A DNA stretch of 64,000 bases from JADMIH01 sp036399775 (GTDB lineage: Bacteria; Chloroflexota; Chloroflexia; QHBQ01; JADMIH01): the NCBI GenBank assembly GCA_036399775.1, contig DASWMJ010000096.1, positions 1 to 64,000 on the forward strand, in the 5' to 3' direction. The notes beneath the pieces are model-generated. The model searched no databases. It was not told where the DNA came from and saw only the letters and a list, made by a program, of their open reading frames with translations. Numbering within the stretch: the stretch's first letter is position 1; every line of letters starts with the position of its first letter. Positions 1-8,265 of the stretch are shown here, one piece after another. A program made the position numbers and the translations under genes.

Positions 1-25
1 GTAGTGGTAGGGTTGGCAGCGCATC

Positions 26-412
26 ATGGAGCAACCAAGCTACCACAGGCTCAACGGGCCTTTGCTTACCGCTTGGAGCGCACCATGTGGACCAATTGGC
101 ATTGCCGACAACCTCATGCCTGACTTTGCATCCGCCCTAGCGGCAGGGCGTGATTTGGGGTCATCAGGGTCTGAGAGGGCTTACTATCGGGACGCCGCGA
201 CCCTGCTAAGTAGGGCGGAAAAGCTTCGCCTTGAGATCAGCGCTCCTTTTCCGCCTTCCAATAGCAGGGATTATGTGCGAGCCAAGAATGCAGTTAAGAG
301 CCAGTTAAGCCCTGAGAATTGGACAATCGCCTGGGCATATGGTAGGCATCGGTGCTGCGAACGGGTAGTTGAAGACGCCTCAGGGTTGCCGGGCGAAGAG
401 GCTGGCAGTTAG
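26..412 (+). pseudogene. C-terminal remnant of an NB-ARC/TPR-type regulator
   Basis: The 128-residue frame resembles the extreme C-terminus of large ATPase-TPR transcriptional regulators: a segment reading LLSRAEKLRLEISAPFPP, then an Asn/Asp-Tyr-rich helix, then an 'AWAYGR' motif where such proteins have 'AAWAEGRAM'. The same tail pattern is visible at the end of the intact regulator at 5756-8248. Two in-frame stop codons lie just upstream (positions 2 and 8), so no ATPase or HTH region is connected. The end runs convergently into the 3' end of the surface-protein gene for about 120 bp. I infer a decayed fragment. The alternative is a small unrelated ORF. The match is by eye only. Confidence 0.4.
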
Positions 413-3400
413 GGTAGAAGGTATTAGCTACTATCTTCGATGCCTGCCCCCTGGTCACATTGTTAGCAGGGCGGAAGTAAGGCTTGTTACCGGCCCCACA
501 TGGTTCTGTGGGTACGGTGCCGCACGGGTAACCTCCCATAGCGCCTAGCTGGGATAGCTGCTCTATCCATATGTAGAAGGTGTGGGTAGATGGTACATCC
601 TGGTACGTCTGGCCGGTAGGCGTGGTGGTGATACCTTTAGCAGAGGCTACTATCTTCGATAGCTGCCCTCTCGTGGCCGGGGCGTTGGGTCTGAAGTACG
701 GCCTGTTAGATGGCCCTACACAAGGCTCGTCCGGCACCAATCCGCACCTGTATCCGCCCACCAATCCTCGGTTTGAAAGCCTCTGTATCCACGTAAAGAA
801 CGGGCTGGCTTCAGGTACATCCTCGTAGATGCGCGTGCCCGCAGGTTCGCTGAAGCCTGCCGATTGGGACACGATCTTGGAGATTTGCCCCCTGGTGATG
901 TCGTTGTTGGGGCGGAAAGTGCCGTCGGAGTAGCCGGAGATGATACCTCTACAGGCGAGGCATTTGACGAAAGTGTAGAAGGTGCTGCCGGGCGGCACGT
1001 CCGTGAAGGTGAGCGCGCATGCCGTCGGCTCAATTCCGGGCGTGGCCGTAGATGGCGCGCCGGTCGCAGTAGAAGTAGCGACGACTACAGTAGCCGTTGC
1101 AGGCGTGCCCGTAACACCGCCCGGCACCGTTGCGGTAGCAGTAGGGGTGAGGCCCGGTGTGGGTGACGCTAGAGGGTTGGAGCCTGCTATCTTGGAGATG
1201 AATCCATCGCCAAACCCGGCGAACTCCGGCTGGAAGGCGTTGGCGGTTGGGAAGTCGAGCGAGTCGGTGCCGCCGCCTATTACCGCGTTGCCCGCGCCAT
1301 CCACCAGGATAGACGTTCCCGCGTCATCGCCACCCGCGTCGGGTGGGTTGTAGTTCCCTCCGAGGAAGGTCGAGTAGACCAAGTCGGAGCCTGAGCTATT
1401 CAGCTTGGTCACGAACGCATCGTACACGTCCGCCTTCTGGGGCTGCACGGCGCGCACTACAGGGAAATCGGGCGAGTTGGTCTTGCCGGTGATGTGGGCC
1501 TGCCCCGCGCCGTCAATAGCTATGTCGAACGCTTCATCATCGCCGAAGGGTGGATTGAGCGTGCCCCCTACGAACGTGGAGTAGGCGAGGGCGTTGCCCG
1601 CCGGGGTGAGCTTGGTCACGAACGCGTCGAAGTAGCCCCTGAAGAAGCGCTGGTATGCGTTTTCTGTGGTCGGGAAGTTAGGCGACTGGGTGTAGCCAGT
1701 TACGTAGGCATAGCCCGCCGCGTCTACCGTGATGCCCTGGCCGTTATCCTCTCCCGGCCCCGGTGGGTTGTTGCCGCCCAGGTACGTAGAGTAGATCAGC
1801 GCGGTGCCCTGCGGGTTCATCTTGGTTACGAAGGCTTCGCCGTCATAATAGGTGGACTGGAAGGGGTTCACCATCGGGAAGTCGGGCGACCCGGCGAAGC
1901 CTGTGAGATAGATGTTGCCGCCGCTGTCGAGCGCGATGTCATGCACCTCGTCGGCGTAGATGCCGCCCAGGTAGGTAGACCAGACGATAGCCGAGCCGTT
2001 GGGGGTTATTTTGGTCACGAAGCCGTCGGTGCTGCCCCTGTTGTTCGTCTGGTACGCGCCTGCGGTGGTGGGGAAGTTGGAGGAATCGGTGCGTCCCACC
2101 AGGTAGACGTTGCCCGCCGCGTCTGTCGCCAGGCGCTCGGCGTAGTCATAATCGTTCCCGCCCAGGTAGGTGGAGAATATGGTGTTGCCTGCCGGGTCGA
2201 GCTTGGTCATCACCACGTCGTAGATGCCCCCGGCGTGGCTGCCCTGTATGGGGTTGAGCAGGGGGTAATCGAAGGAAGTAGCGATACCCGCTACTGTGGC
2301 GTTGCCCGCCGCGTCTACCGCCAGCGCGTACCCGTAGTCTATGCGCGAGCCGCCAATTATCCTCTGGTAGAGCAGGTTCTGCCCGTTCGGGGAGAACTTG
2401 GAGACCCAAATGTCGCCGTAGTCAATGTCGTTCTGGAAGGTAGTGCCCATCACGTAGATGTTGCCCGCCGCGTCCTTAGCTATGTCGTCAATCGAATCGC
2501 GCTCGAAGGAGCCATAGTAAGTCGAATAGAGGAGCGCGGGGGTGGTGGGCGTGGGGCTGACCGTCGCGGTGGGGGTGGCGGTATTCACCCCAGGCGTGGG
2601 TGTGCTATTGCATGCAGGCAGGGTGAAGCTAAGTTGCAGCCCCTCGCTGAGCACCCCCGTATTGCACGAGTACTGGGTGAACCGGCTGCCGGTGCCGTAC
2701 TGCACGCCTACCGAGGCGGTATCCCCCGGATTGTCCACCTGCCCATAGACGATGTCGAAGCGCCCGTTGCCGTTCTCGTACAGCCTTATCTCGAAGTTTA
2801 CTTCCACGATAGGAGGCTCGTTGCGATGCGCTCGCCACTCTATATTGAAGATGCGGTTGGGCGCGGTGCCGCTGACCGAGGTATAGATACCGCAGCCTGA
2901 GCAGTCCAAAAATAGGTCGTCCCAGTAGCCGTAGATGACGTTGTTGTACTCCGGGTTGGGCAGGCAGGAATTGAAGGGCAGGGCGTTATCGCTGGTGAAT
3001 TGCAGGTTTCCGTTGGAGCTTGCCCTGGCCTGCGTGAAAGTCTGGTTGTAGAACTGCACGGGGAACGGCAGCACCATCGGGGCCGTGCAGTCGTTGCAAA
3101 GAGAGTTGGGGACGAAAGTTGTGCCTGGAACGAGGGTCGCGCCCGTGCTCTGGCTTATCGAATAGTCGTTGAGCGCGCACACTGTAGGGGTCGGCCCGGC
3201 GGAAGTGGGAGTGGCTGTGGGGCTGTTCTCGGATATGCGTGACACGAAGGCATCATGGACGCTTGCGCGGAATGGCTGGAACGCATTCGCGGTGGTCGGG
3301 AAGTCGGATGCCTCGGTATTGCCTGTTATGTAGATGGTGTTGTCCTGGCCGATGGCGATAGCGCCTGGGGCCTGCATCTCGCGGTTGTTGCTCCCCCCGA

Positions 3401-5447
3401 AGAAGGTGGAGAAGATGAGGCCGGAGCCTGCGGCGTTGAAGCGGGTCACGAAGGCGTCCTCGCTGCCCCGCAACTGCGGAAAGAGAGGGTTTACGGTGGG
3501 GAAGTTGTCAGACTGGGTACTCCCCATGATGAATGCCTCTCCCGCCGCGTTGACGTCTATGCTGGTGGCGTCGTCGGACCAGTTGCCCCCCAGGTAGGTG
3601 GAGTAGCTGAGGCCGCCGGTGGGGCTGAACTTGGAAACGAAAGCGTCGACCCCGCCGTTGTAGCTCGTCTGGTAGGCCAGGCCGGCGATAGGGAAGTTGG
3701 TGGAGCCGGTAAAGCCGGTAATATAGACGTTACCCGCCGGGTCTACGGCCACGTCGAACGCCTTGTCAACGTAATCTATGTCGTTGCCCCCCAGGTAGGT
3801 CGAGAAGACCAGCGCCGTGCCCGCCGCGTTTATCTTGCTGACGAAGGTGTCGTATGTGCCACGCAGGGTTGCCTGGTAGGCGTTGGCGGTGGGGTAGTTG
3901 CCGGAGGTGGTGAAGCCGGTGATAGAGGCGTTGCCGTTCGAGTCGACTGCTATGCCGCTAGGCTCGTCGTTGATGGAGCCGCCCAGGTAGGTGGACCATA
4001 TGAGGGCGGAGGCGGTCGGGTTGAACTTGGTTACAAAGCCGTCCTCGATGCCCGCGCGAGCAGGCTGGATGGCGTTCAGGGTGGGGAAGTTGTCGGACTC
4101 GGTAGAGCCGGTCAGGTAGACGTTGCGGGCGGAGTCTATGGCGATCTCGCCGGAGCCGCTTCCTATGGAGTTCTCGGTCTCCGATCCGCCGAAGTAGGTA
4201 GAGAAGACGAGGGCGGACCCTGCCGGGTTGAGCTTGGTGACAAAGGCGTCATAGCTGCCACCCAGGGCGGGCTGGAAGGCGTTGGCGATGGGGAAGTTAG
4301 TGGAGGCGGTGTAGCCGGTGATGTAGGCGTTCCCGTCGGGGTCAACGGCTATGTCGCGGCCCCAGTCTATGCTCGACCCGCCCAGGTAGGTGATATAGAC
4401 GGGCTGGCCCTCCGGGTTGAACTTGGCTACTATAACGTCATCAATGCCATGATTGGTGGACTGGAAGGCGTTGACCGTTGGGAAGGTGGAGGAGTTAGTC
4501 ATGCCGGTGACGTAGAAATTGCCCGCACCGTCCGCCGCGATGCCAAACCCGTACTCGGCGAAGTTGCCGCCCAGGTAGGTAGAGTAGGTGAGCGTCGGGT
4601 CAATCGTCAGGGGTTGGGTCCGGTCGTAGCTGCCGAGCGCGAAGCTGATGCTGCCGTCCGGCGCGACCACGTAGCCGGCCGCCACCGGCACGCGCTCGCC
4701 GCCGATCTCCTGCCAGGCCACCGGCGCGGTCTCCACGAGTGCGGAATGCGGAGTGCGGAGTGCGGAGTCTAGCGCCACTGTCAAATTGCCTGCATCGTCC
4801 ACTGTTGGCCTGGCATCACAGTCCACACTCCGCATTCCGCATTCCGCATTCCGCACCTGGTAGCGCCAGCTTATCCGCGACGGGTCGGCTCCGGGTGAGA
4901 CTATGTACGTGCCCTTGAGGCGATTGTTGTCCGCCGAATAGCGTAGATCGACGCCGGGATAGAGGCCGGAGTAGGTTATACCCGAATAGGTGGGCAGACC
5001 GGCGTGCCATTGGCCGGGGTCGCTGCCCAGGAAATAGCTTACCTTGCCGGTTGCCGTCTCACCCTGCTCGATATTTACGGAAGGATCCGCGCCTATGAAG
5101 CTCATCCGCACTACTTCGGTGCCAGCCTCGACAGCCCCCGGCGCATTCTCGCCACTATTCGCGGGGTTGATAGCAAGCGTCACCTCGGACCGGCTGAAAA
5201 AGAGCGTGCCCACCGCCGCGTGCGCCGTAAAGCGCACCGAGGGGTCTGTTTGCCCGGCGTTCGGCTCGAATAGCAGAGGTAGCTTGCCGATGTCAATCCT
5301 CGCACCTGGCGCTTGCGGCGCAGGGGAGCCGAAAAAGAGTTGGCTTGAAGCGGGGAGCACCACCCCGACGAGCGCCAGCAGCGCGGCCAGGGCAGGATAT
5401 ATGTACCGCATCCTCATTTCTGAGCCAAAATTCAAATGTCTAAGCAT
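294..5447 (-). CDS. Giant secreted SBBP beta-propeller repeat protein with SLH anchor
   Basis: A 1717-residue exported protein. A hydrophobic signal segment lies at about residues 13-35. A DUF7948-like N-terminal domain (40-280) follows. Then come two blocks of SBBP-type repeats (about 285-740 and 970-1425) with the recurring pattern 'YSTYLGG...D...A.D..GN.Y.TG.T.S..FPT'. Between the blocks, at about 750-950, sits a Cys-containing domain resembling the NIDO/secreted beta-sandwich type. A Thr/Pro linker leads to three S-layer homology domains (about 1478-1690; motif TRGQ.SKIV), which in known families bind cell-wall polymers. The start was chosen because AAGGAAGAG precedes the ATG at 5447; ATGs at 5417 and 5411 are alternatives with weaker spacing. 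The likely role is a surface or S-layer-associated adhesin or sensor; no enzyme motif is seen. A hairpin repeat is embedded in frame near residues 197-237. Confidence 0.85.
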   Translation of the reverse strand: MLRHLNFGSEMRMRYIYPALAALLALVGVVLPASSQLFFGSPAPQAPGARIDIGKLPLLFEPNAGQTDPSVRFTAHAAVGTLFFSRSEVTLAINPANSGENAPGAVEAGTEVVRMSFIGADPSVNIEQGETATGKVSYFLGSDPGQWHAGLPTYSGITYSGLYPGVDLRYSADNNRLKGTYIVSPGADPSRISWRYQVRNAECGMRSVDCDARPTVDDAGNLTVALDSALRTPHSALVETAPVAWQEIGGERVPVAAGYVVAPDGSISFALGSYDRTQPLTIDPTLTYSTYLGGNFAEYGFGIAADGAGNFYVTGMTNSSTFPTVNAFQSTNHGIDDVIVAKFNPEGQPVYITYLGGSSIDWGRDIAVDPDGNAYITGYTASTNFPIANAFQPALGGSYDAFVTKLNPAGSALVFSTYFGGSETENSIGSGSGEIAIDSARNVYLTGSTESDNFPTLNAIQPARAGIEDGFVTKFNPTASALIWSTYLGGSINDEPSGIAVDSNGNASITGFTTSGNYPTANAYQATLRGTYDTFVSKINAAGTALVFSTYLGGNDIDYVDKAFDVAVDPAGNVYITGFTGSTNFPIAGLAYQTSYNGGVDAFVSKFSPTGGLSYSTYLGGNWSDDATSIDVNAAGEAFIMGSTQSDNFPTVNPLFPQLRGSEDAFVTRFNAAGSGLIFSTFFGGSNNREMQAPGAIAIGQDNTIYITGNTEASDFPTTANAFQPFRASVHDAFVSRISENSPTATPTSAGPTPTVCALNDYSISQSTGATLVPGTTFVPNSLCNDCTAPMVLPFPVQFYNQTFTQARASSNGNLQFTSDNALPFNSCLPNPEYNNVIYGYWDDLFLDCSGCGIYTSVSGTAPNRIFNIEWRAHRNEPPIVEVNFEIRLYENGNGRFDIVYGQVDNPGDTASVGVQYGTGSRFTQYSCNTGVLSEGLQLSFTLPACNSTPTPGVNTATPTATVSPTPTTPALLYSTYYGSFERDSIDDIAKDAAGNIYVMGTTFQNDIDYGDIWVSKFSPNGQNLLYQRIIGGSRIDYGYALAVDAAGNATVAGIATSFDYPLLNPIQGSHAGGIYDVVMTKLDPAGNTIFSTYLGGNDYDYAERLATDAAGNVYLVGRTDSSNFPTTAGAYQTNNRGSTDGFVTKITPNGSAIVWSTYLGGIYADEVHDIALDSGGNIYLTGFAGSPDFPMVNPFQSTYYDGEAFVTKMNPQGTALIYSTYLGGNNPPGPGEDNGQGITVDAAGYAYVTGYTQSPNFPTTENAYQRFFRGYFDAFVTKLTPAGNALAYSTFVGGTLNPPFGDDEAFDIAIDGAGQAHITGKTNSPDFPVVRAVQPQKADVYDAFVTKLNSSGSDLVYSTFLGGNYNPPDAGGDDAGTSILVDGAGNAVIGGGTDSLDFPTANAFQPEFAGFGDGFISKIAGSNPLASPTPGLTPTATATVPGGVTGTPATATVVVATSTATGAPSTATPGIEPTACALTFTDVPPGSTFYTFVKCLACRGIISGYSDGTFRPNNDITRGQISKIVSQSAGFSEPAGTRIYEDVPEASPFFTWIQRLSNRGLVGGYRCGLVPDEPCVGPSNRPYFRPNAPATRGQLSKIVASAKGITTTPTGQTYQDVPSTHTFYIWIEQLSQLGAMGGYPCGTVPTEPCGAGNKPYFRPANNVTRGQASKIVANTFYPNCQPLRPATLRRLQLPVRSTDAYHMPRRLSNSQGLTGS
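4739..4856. repeat. Inverted 'GCGGAGTGCGGAAT' repeat inside a coding sequence
   Basis: Two arms (about 4739-4769 and 4823-4856) carry tandem copies of a GAGTGCGGAAT-type unit and its reverse complement. They lie inside the SBBP protein gene without breaking the frame and encode NAECGM-type residues on one arm and SALRTPHSAL on the other. The flanking DUF7948-like sequence continues normally, so the arms look inserted. Confidence 0.7.
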
Positions 5448-5755
5448 TGGTATCTCTTCCTTTTGCGCTCATCAGGTCGCAATTGTGTTAGCGGGGAGAA
5501 CTCACACCGATAGGTGCTACGCTGGACGGTTACATAAGCTCACCGGCATATTTCGTGCCTCTTGACGGTTCGCGTGCGACGATTTATGTCCGCATACGTA
5601 TAGATTATCAGGCAACAGGAGTGTCCAGGGCTATCTTTTTGCCCTGCGAGATGCCCGCCAACCGGCCCCCCATTTTGCCCCCAACCTGATTTCGAGCCAC
5701 AGACGCGTGTGGTAAAATGGCGCAGGGCATCTGAGATACTCAACGAGAAATCTAC
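5448..5755. other. Divergent intergenic region
   Basis: About 308 bp separate the divergent surface-protein and regulator genes. I see one candidate promoter toward the regulator (5690-5718) and no convincing ORF, repeat or RNA structure elsewhere. Confidence 0.6.
5690..5718 (+). promoter_or_regulatory. Candidate sigma70 promoter of the XRE regulator gene
   Basis: TTTCGA (5690-5695) and TAAAAT (5713-5718) are separated by 17 bp and lie about 37 bp before the ATG at 5756. The -35 box is poor, so this is tentative. Confidence 0.3.
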
Positions 5756-8248
5756 ATGAGCAGCGATCCGTCATTCGGCTCCTGGTTGAAGCAGCAGCGC
5801 AAGCTGCTGGACCTGACGCAGGAGATGCTGGGCCAGCGCATAGGCTACTCCGGGAGGACCCTCGAAAAGATAGAGTCGGGGGAGCGCCACGCGTCCCGGC
5901 AGATAGCCGAGCTACTGGCTCAAGCCCTGGACATCCCCGAAGATGAGCACGCCGCCTTCGTACAATTCGCCCGGTCCGGCACGCTTGCGCCTACTGCGGG
6001 AGCGCCGGGTAATGCCCCCTGGAAGGCACCGCACCGGCATACGCATAACCTGCCCGCCGAGCGCACCGGCTTCATCGGGCGGGAGGACGCCCTGGCCCAT
6101 GCCCTCGACCTTCTCCGACATGAGGACGTTCGCCTGCTCAGCATGACCGGGCCGCCCGGCATCGGCAAGACGCGCCTGAGCATCCAGGTTGCCAAAAAGC
6201 TCGCGGGGGAGTTTGAACATGGCGTATTTTTCGTGGAGTTGGCTTCCGTGCGCGACCCCGATCTGCTGGCGGCTTCGATTGCCTATGCGTTGCAGATACG
6301 CGAGAGCGCAACGTCTCCACTGCTGCAAAGCCTGAAGGAGCATCTCAAGGCCAGGCAACTGATCCTGGTCCTGGACAATTTCGAGCAACTGGTGGAAGCC
6401 GCTCCGCTACTTGGGGACCTCTTATCCCACAGCCCTCATCTGAAGTTGATCGTATCGAGTAGAGAGGCGCTTCGTATATACGGCGAGCATAACTTCCCCG
6501 TACACTCCTTATCGCTGCCTGGTATGGGTGAAACGACGCACCCGGAACGGCTGCTGGGATTCGGCGCGATAGACCTCTTCGTTGAGCGTGCCAGGGCCAT
6601 CGAGCCGGGCTTCGCGCTCGCCGATGGGAACGCCTCAACAGTAGTCGAAATTTGCCGCGCCCTGGAAGGCGTGCCCCTGGCTATAGAGCTTGCCGCCGCG
6701 CGCGCCTGGGACCTATCACTCGATGAGATACGTGCCGGGCTTGAGAACAAGCTCGCGCTGCTGACCGGAGGCCCCAGGGACCTGCCCGCCAGGCAGCAGA
6801 CGTTGCGGGGGGCGGTAGATTGGAGCTACGATCTGCTCTCAGCCCAGGAACGGGCGCTATTCCGGCGTATATCGGTGTTCGCCGGTGGGTGTACGCTAAA
6901 AGCCATCGAAGCTGTATGCAACGTAGAGGGTCAACCTTCCCTGGATGTGGCGACGTTGGCGGCGTCCCTCCTCAACAAGAGCCTGTTGCAGCGGGCAGCG
7001 GGCGCGGGCGACGATAGGCGCTACCGGATGTTGGAAGTCATACGCGAATACGCTCACGAACGATTAGTTGAAAGCGGCGAGGCCGAGGCAGCACACCATT
7101 CACATGCTCGATACTATGCGGCGTTCGCCGAGGAAGCAGAGCCGCATCTGCGGGGCTTAGAGCAAGCGGCGTGGTCTGATCTCATCGAGCGCGACCACGA
7201 CAATTTGCGCGCTGCCCTCGACTGGAGCCTCGGTGAGAGCGAAGAGGGCCACCGTGCAGAGTTGGGGCTGCTGCTCGGCGGGGCGCTTGGGCGCTTCTGG
7301 GAGAAACGGGGCCTTCCGGGCGAGGGGAGGCACTACCTGGGGCGATTGCTCGCCCAGCCGGGACGCAGGGGGCATGAAGCGTTACGCGCTGAGGCGCTGG
7401 CGGTAGCCGGGCTGCTAGCGTTGTACCAGGGTGACTTTCCGGCGGCTCGCGCCCTCTACGTCGAGAGCTTGCAGATAAGGAGAGAGATTGGCGACATGCC
7501 GGCCATAGCGGGCGCGCTGAACGACCTGGGGGTAGCGGCCCGCGCCGGGGGCGATTACGCCTACGCGCGTGCTCTGTACGAGGAGAGCCTGAGGATAAGG
7601 AGAGAGTTTGGAGACACACCGGGTATCGCCAGTTCTCTCAATAGCCTGGGCACCGTGATGCTGTTCCAGGGTGATTATGCCCAGGCGCGTCTCTTTGCCC
7701 AGGAAGGTCTGCGAATACGAAGGGAACTGGACAGCAAGCCAGGCATCGCGCTCTCTCTGCATATCCTGGGCGACATAGAACGGTCGCTGGGCGACTTCGC
7801 GGCGGCAGGCACGCTTTACGAGGAGAGCCTGCGCCTGAGCGAGGAGCTGGGGAACAAGCCCAGTGTCGCGAACGCGCTGCACAACCTCGCGCACATCGCC
7901 ATCCACGAAGGCAAGCCGGAGCACGCCACACAACTCTTCAAGCAGGCCCTGACCATGTACCAGGAATGGGACGACAAACCGGGCATTGTTGAATGTTTGA
8001 CCGGCATGGCGGAAGTGGCTGTATCCAAAGAACAAGCAGCGCTCGCCGCCCGGCTCTTCGGAGCGGCTGAGGCTTTAGCTGAGGCCACCCGCTACCGGCT
8101 GTCCCCGCCCGACCAGATTGAGTACCAGGAAGCGCTGGCGATTGCCCAGGCTCACCTGGGAGAAGCGCTATTTCGAGAGAGCATGGCGTCGGGGCGAGCC
8201 ATGCCCCTGGAAGAGGCAATCGCCTATGCCTTGACGGCAATCAAGTAA
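5756..8248 (+). CDS. XRE-family HTH / NB-ARC ATPase / TPR transcriptional regulator
   Basis: An 830-residue STAND-type regulator. An N-terminal XRE helix-turn-helix occupies about residues 8-62 (LTQEMLGQRIGYSGRTLEKIESGE). An NB-ARC-like ATPase follows with Walker A GPPGIGKTR at about 131-139 and Walker B LILVLDNFEQ at about 200. A winged-helix/ARC2 region lies near 330-440. About seven TPR units with the pattern 'ALYEESLRIRRE.GD..GIA..L..LG' span about 550-790. Such proteins are thought to be ligand-gated DNA-binding switches; the signal is unknown. The gene stands alone, divergent from the SBBP gene and convergent with the beta-propeller gene (17 bp gap). Remnants of similar regulators occur at 26-412 and 54204-54647, so the family has been multiplied and lost locally. 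Confidence 0.9.
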   Translation: MSSDPSFGSWLKQQRKLLDLTQEMLGQRIGYSGRTLEKIESGERHASRQIAELLAQALDIPEDEHAAFVQFARSGTLAPTAGAPGNAPWKAPHRHTHNLPAERTGFIGREDALAHALDLLRHEDVRLLSMTGPPGIGKTRLSIQVAKKLAGEFEHGVFFVELASVRDPDLLAASIAYALQIRESATSPLLQSLKEHLKARQLILVLDNFEQLVEAAPLLGDLLSHSPHLKLIVSSREALRIYGEHNFPVHSLSLPGMGETTHPERLLGFGAIDLFVERARAIEPGFALADGNASTVVEICRALEGVPLAIELAAARAWDLSLDEIRAGLENKLALLTGGPRDLPARQQTLRGAVDWSYDLLSAQERALFRRISVFAGGCTLKAIEAVCNVEGQPSLDVATLAASLLNKSLLQRAAGAGDDRRYRMLEVIREYAHERLVESGEAEAAHHSHARYYAAFAEEAEPHLRGLEQAAWSDLIERDHDNLRAALDWSLGESEEGHRAELGLLLGGALGRFWEKRGLPGEGRHYLGRLLAQPGRRGHEALRAEALAVAGLLALYQGDFPAARALYVESLQIRREIGDMPAIAGALNDLGVAARAGGDYAYARALYEESLRIRREFGDTPGIASSLNSLGTVMLFQGDYAQARLFAQEGLRIRRELDSKPGIALSLHILGDIERSLGDFAAAGTLYEESLRLSEELGNKPSVANALHNLAHIAIHEGKPEHATQLFKQALTMYQEWDDKPGIVECLTGMAEVAVSKEQAALAARLFGAAEALAEATRYRLSPPDQIEYQEALAIAQAHLGEALFRESMASGRAMPLEEAIAYALTAIK

Positions 8249-8265
8249 TTCTCGCAGCACAAACC

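Noticed and set aside
1494..2900. A 468-codon plus-strand ORF opposite the SBBP protein gene
   Set aside because: Same reason: it mirrors the SBBP repeats and lacks protein-like features.
3255..4772. A 505-codon plus-strand ORF opposite the SBBP protein gene
   Set aside because: It is an antisense shadow of the repeat-rich gene (Val/Gly/Arg-rich, no family match).
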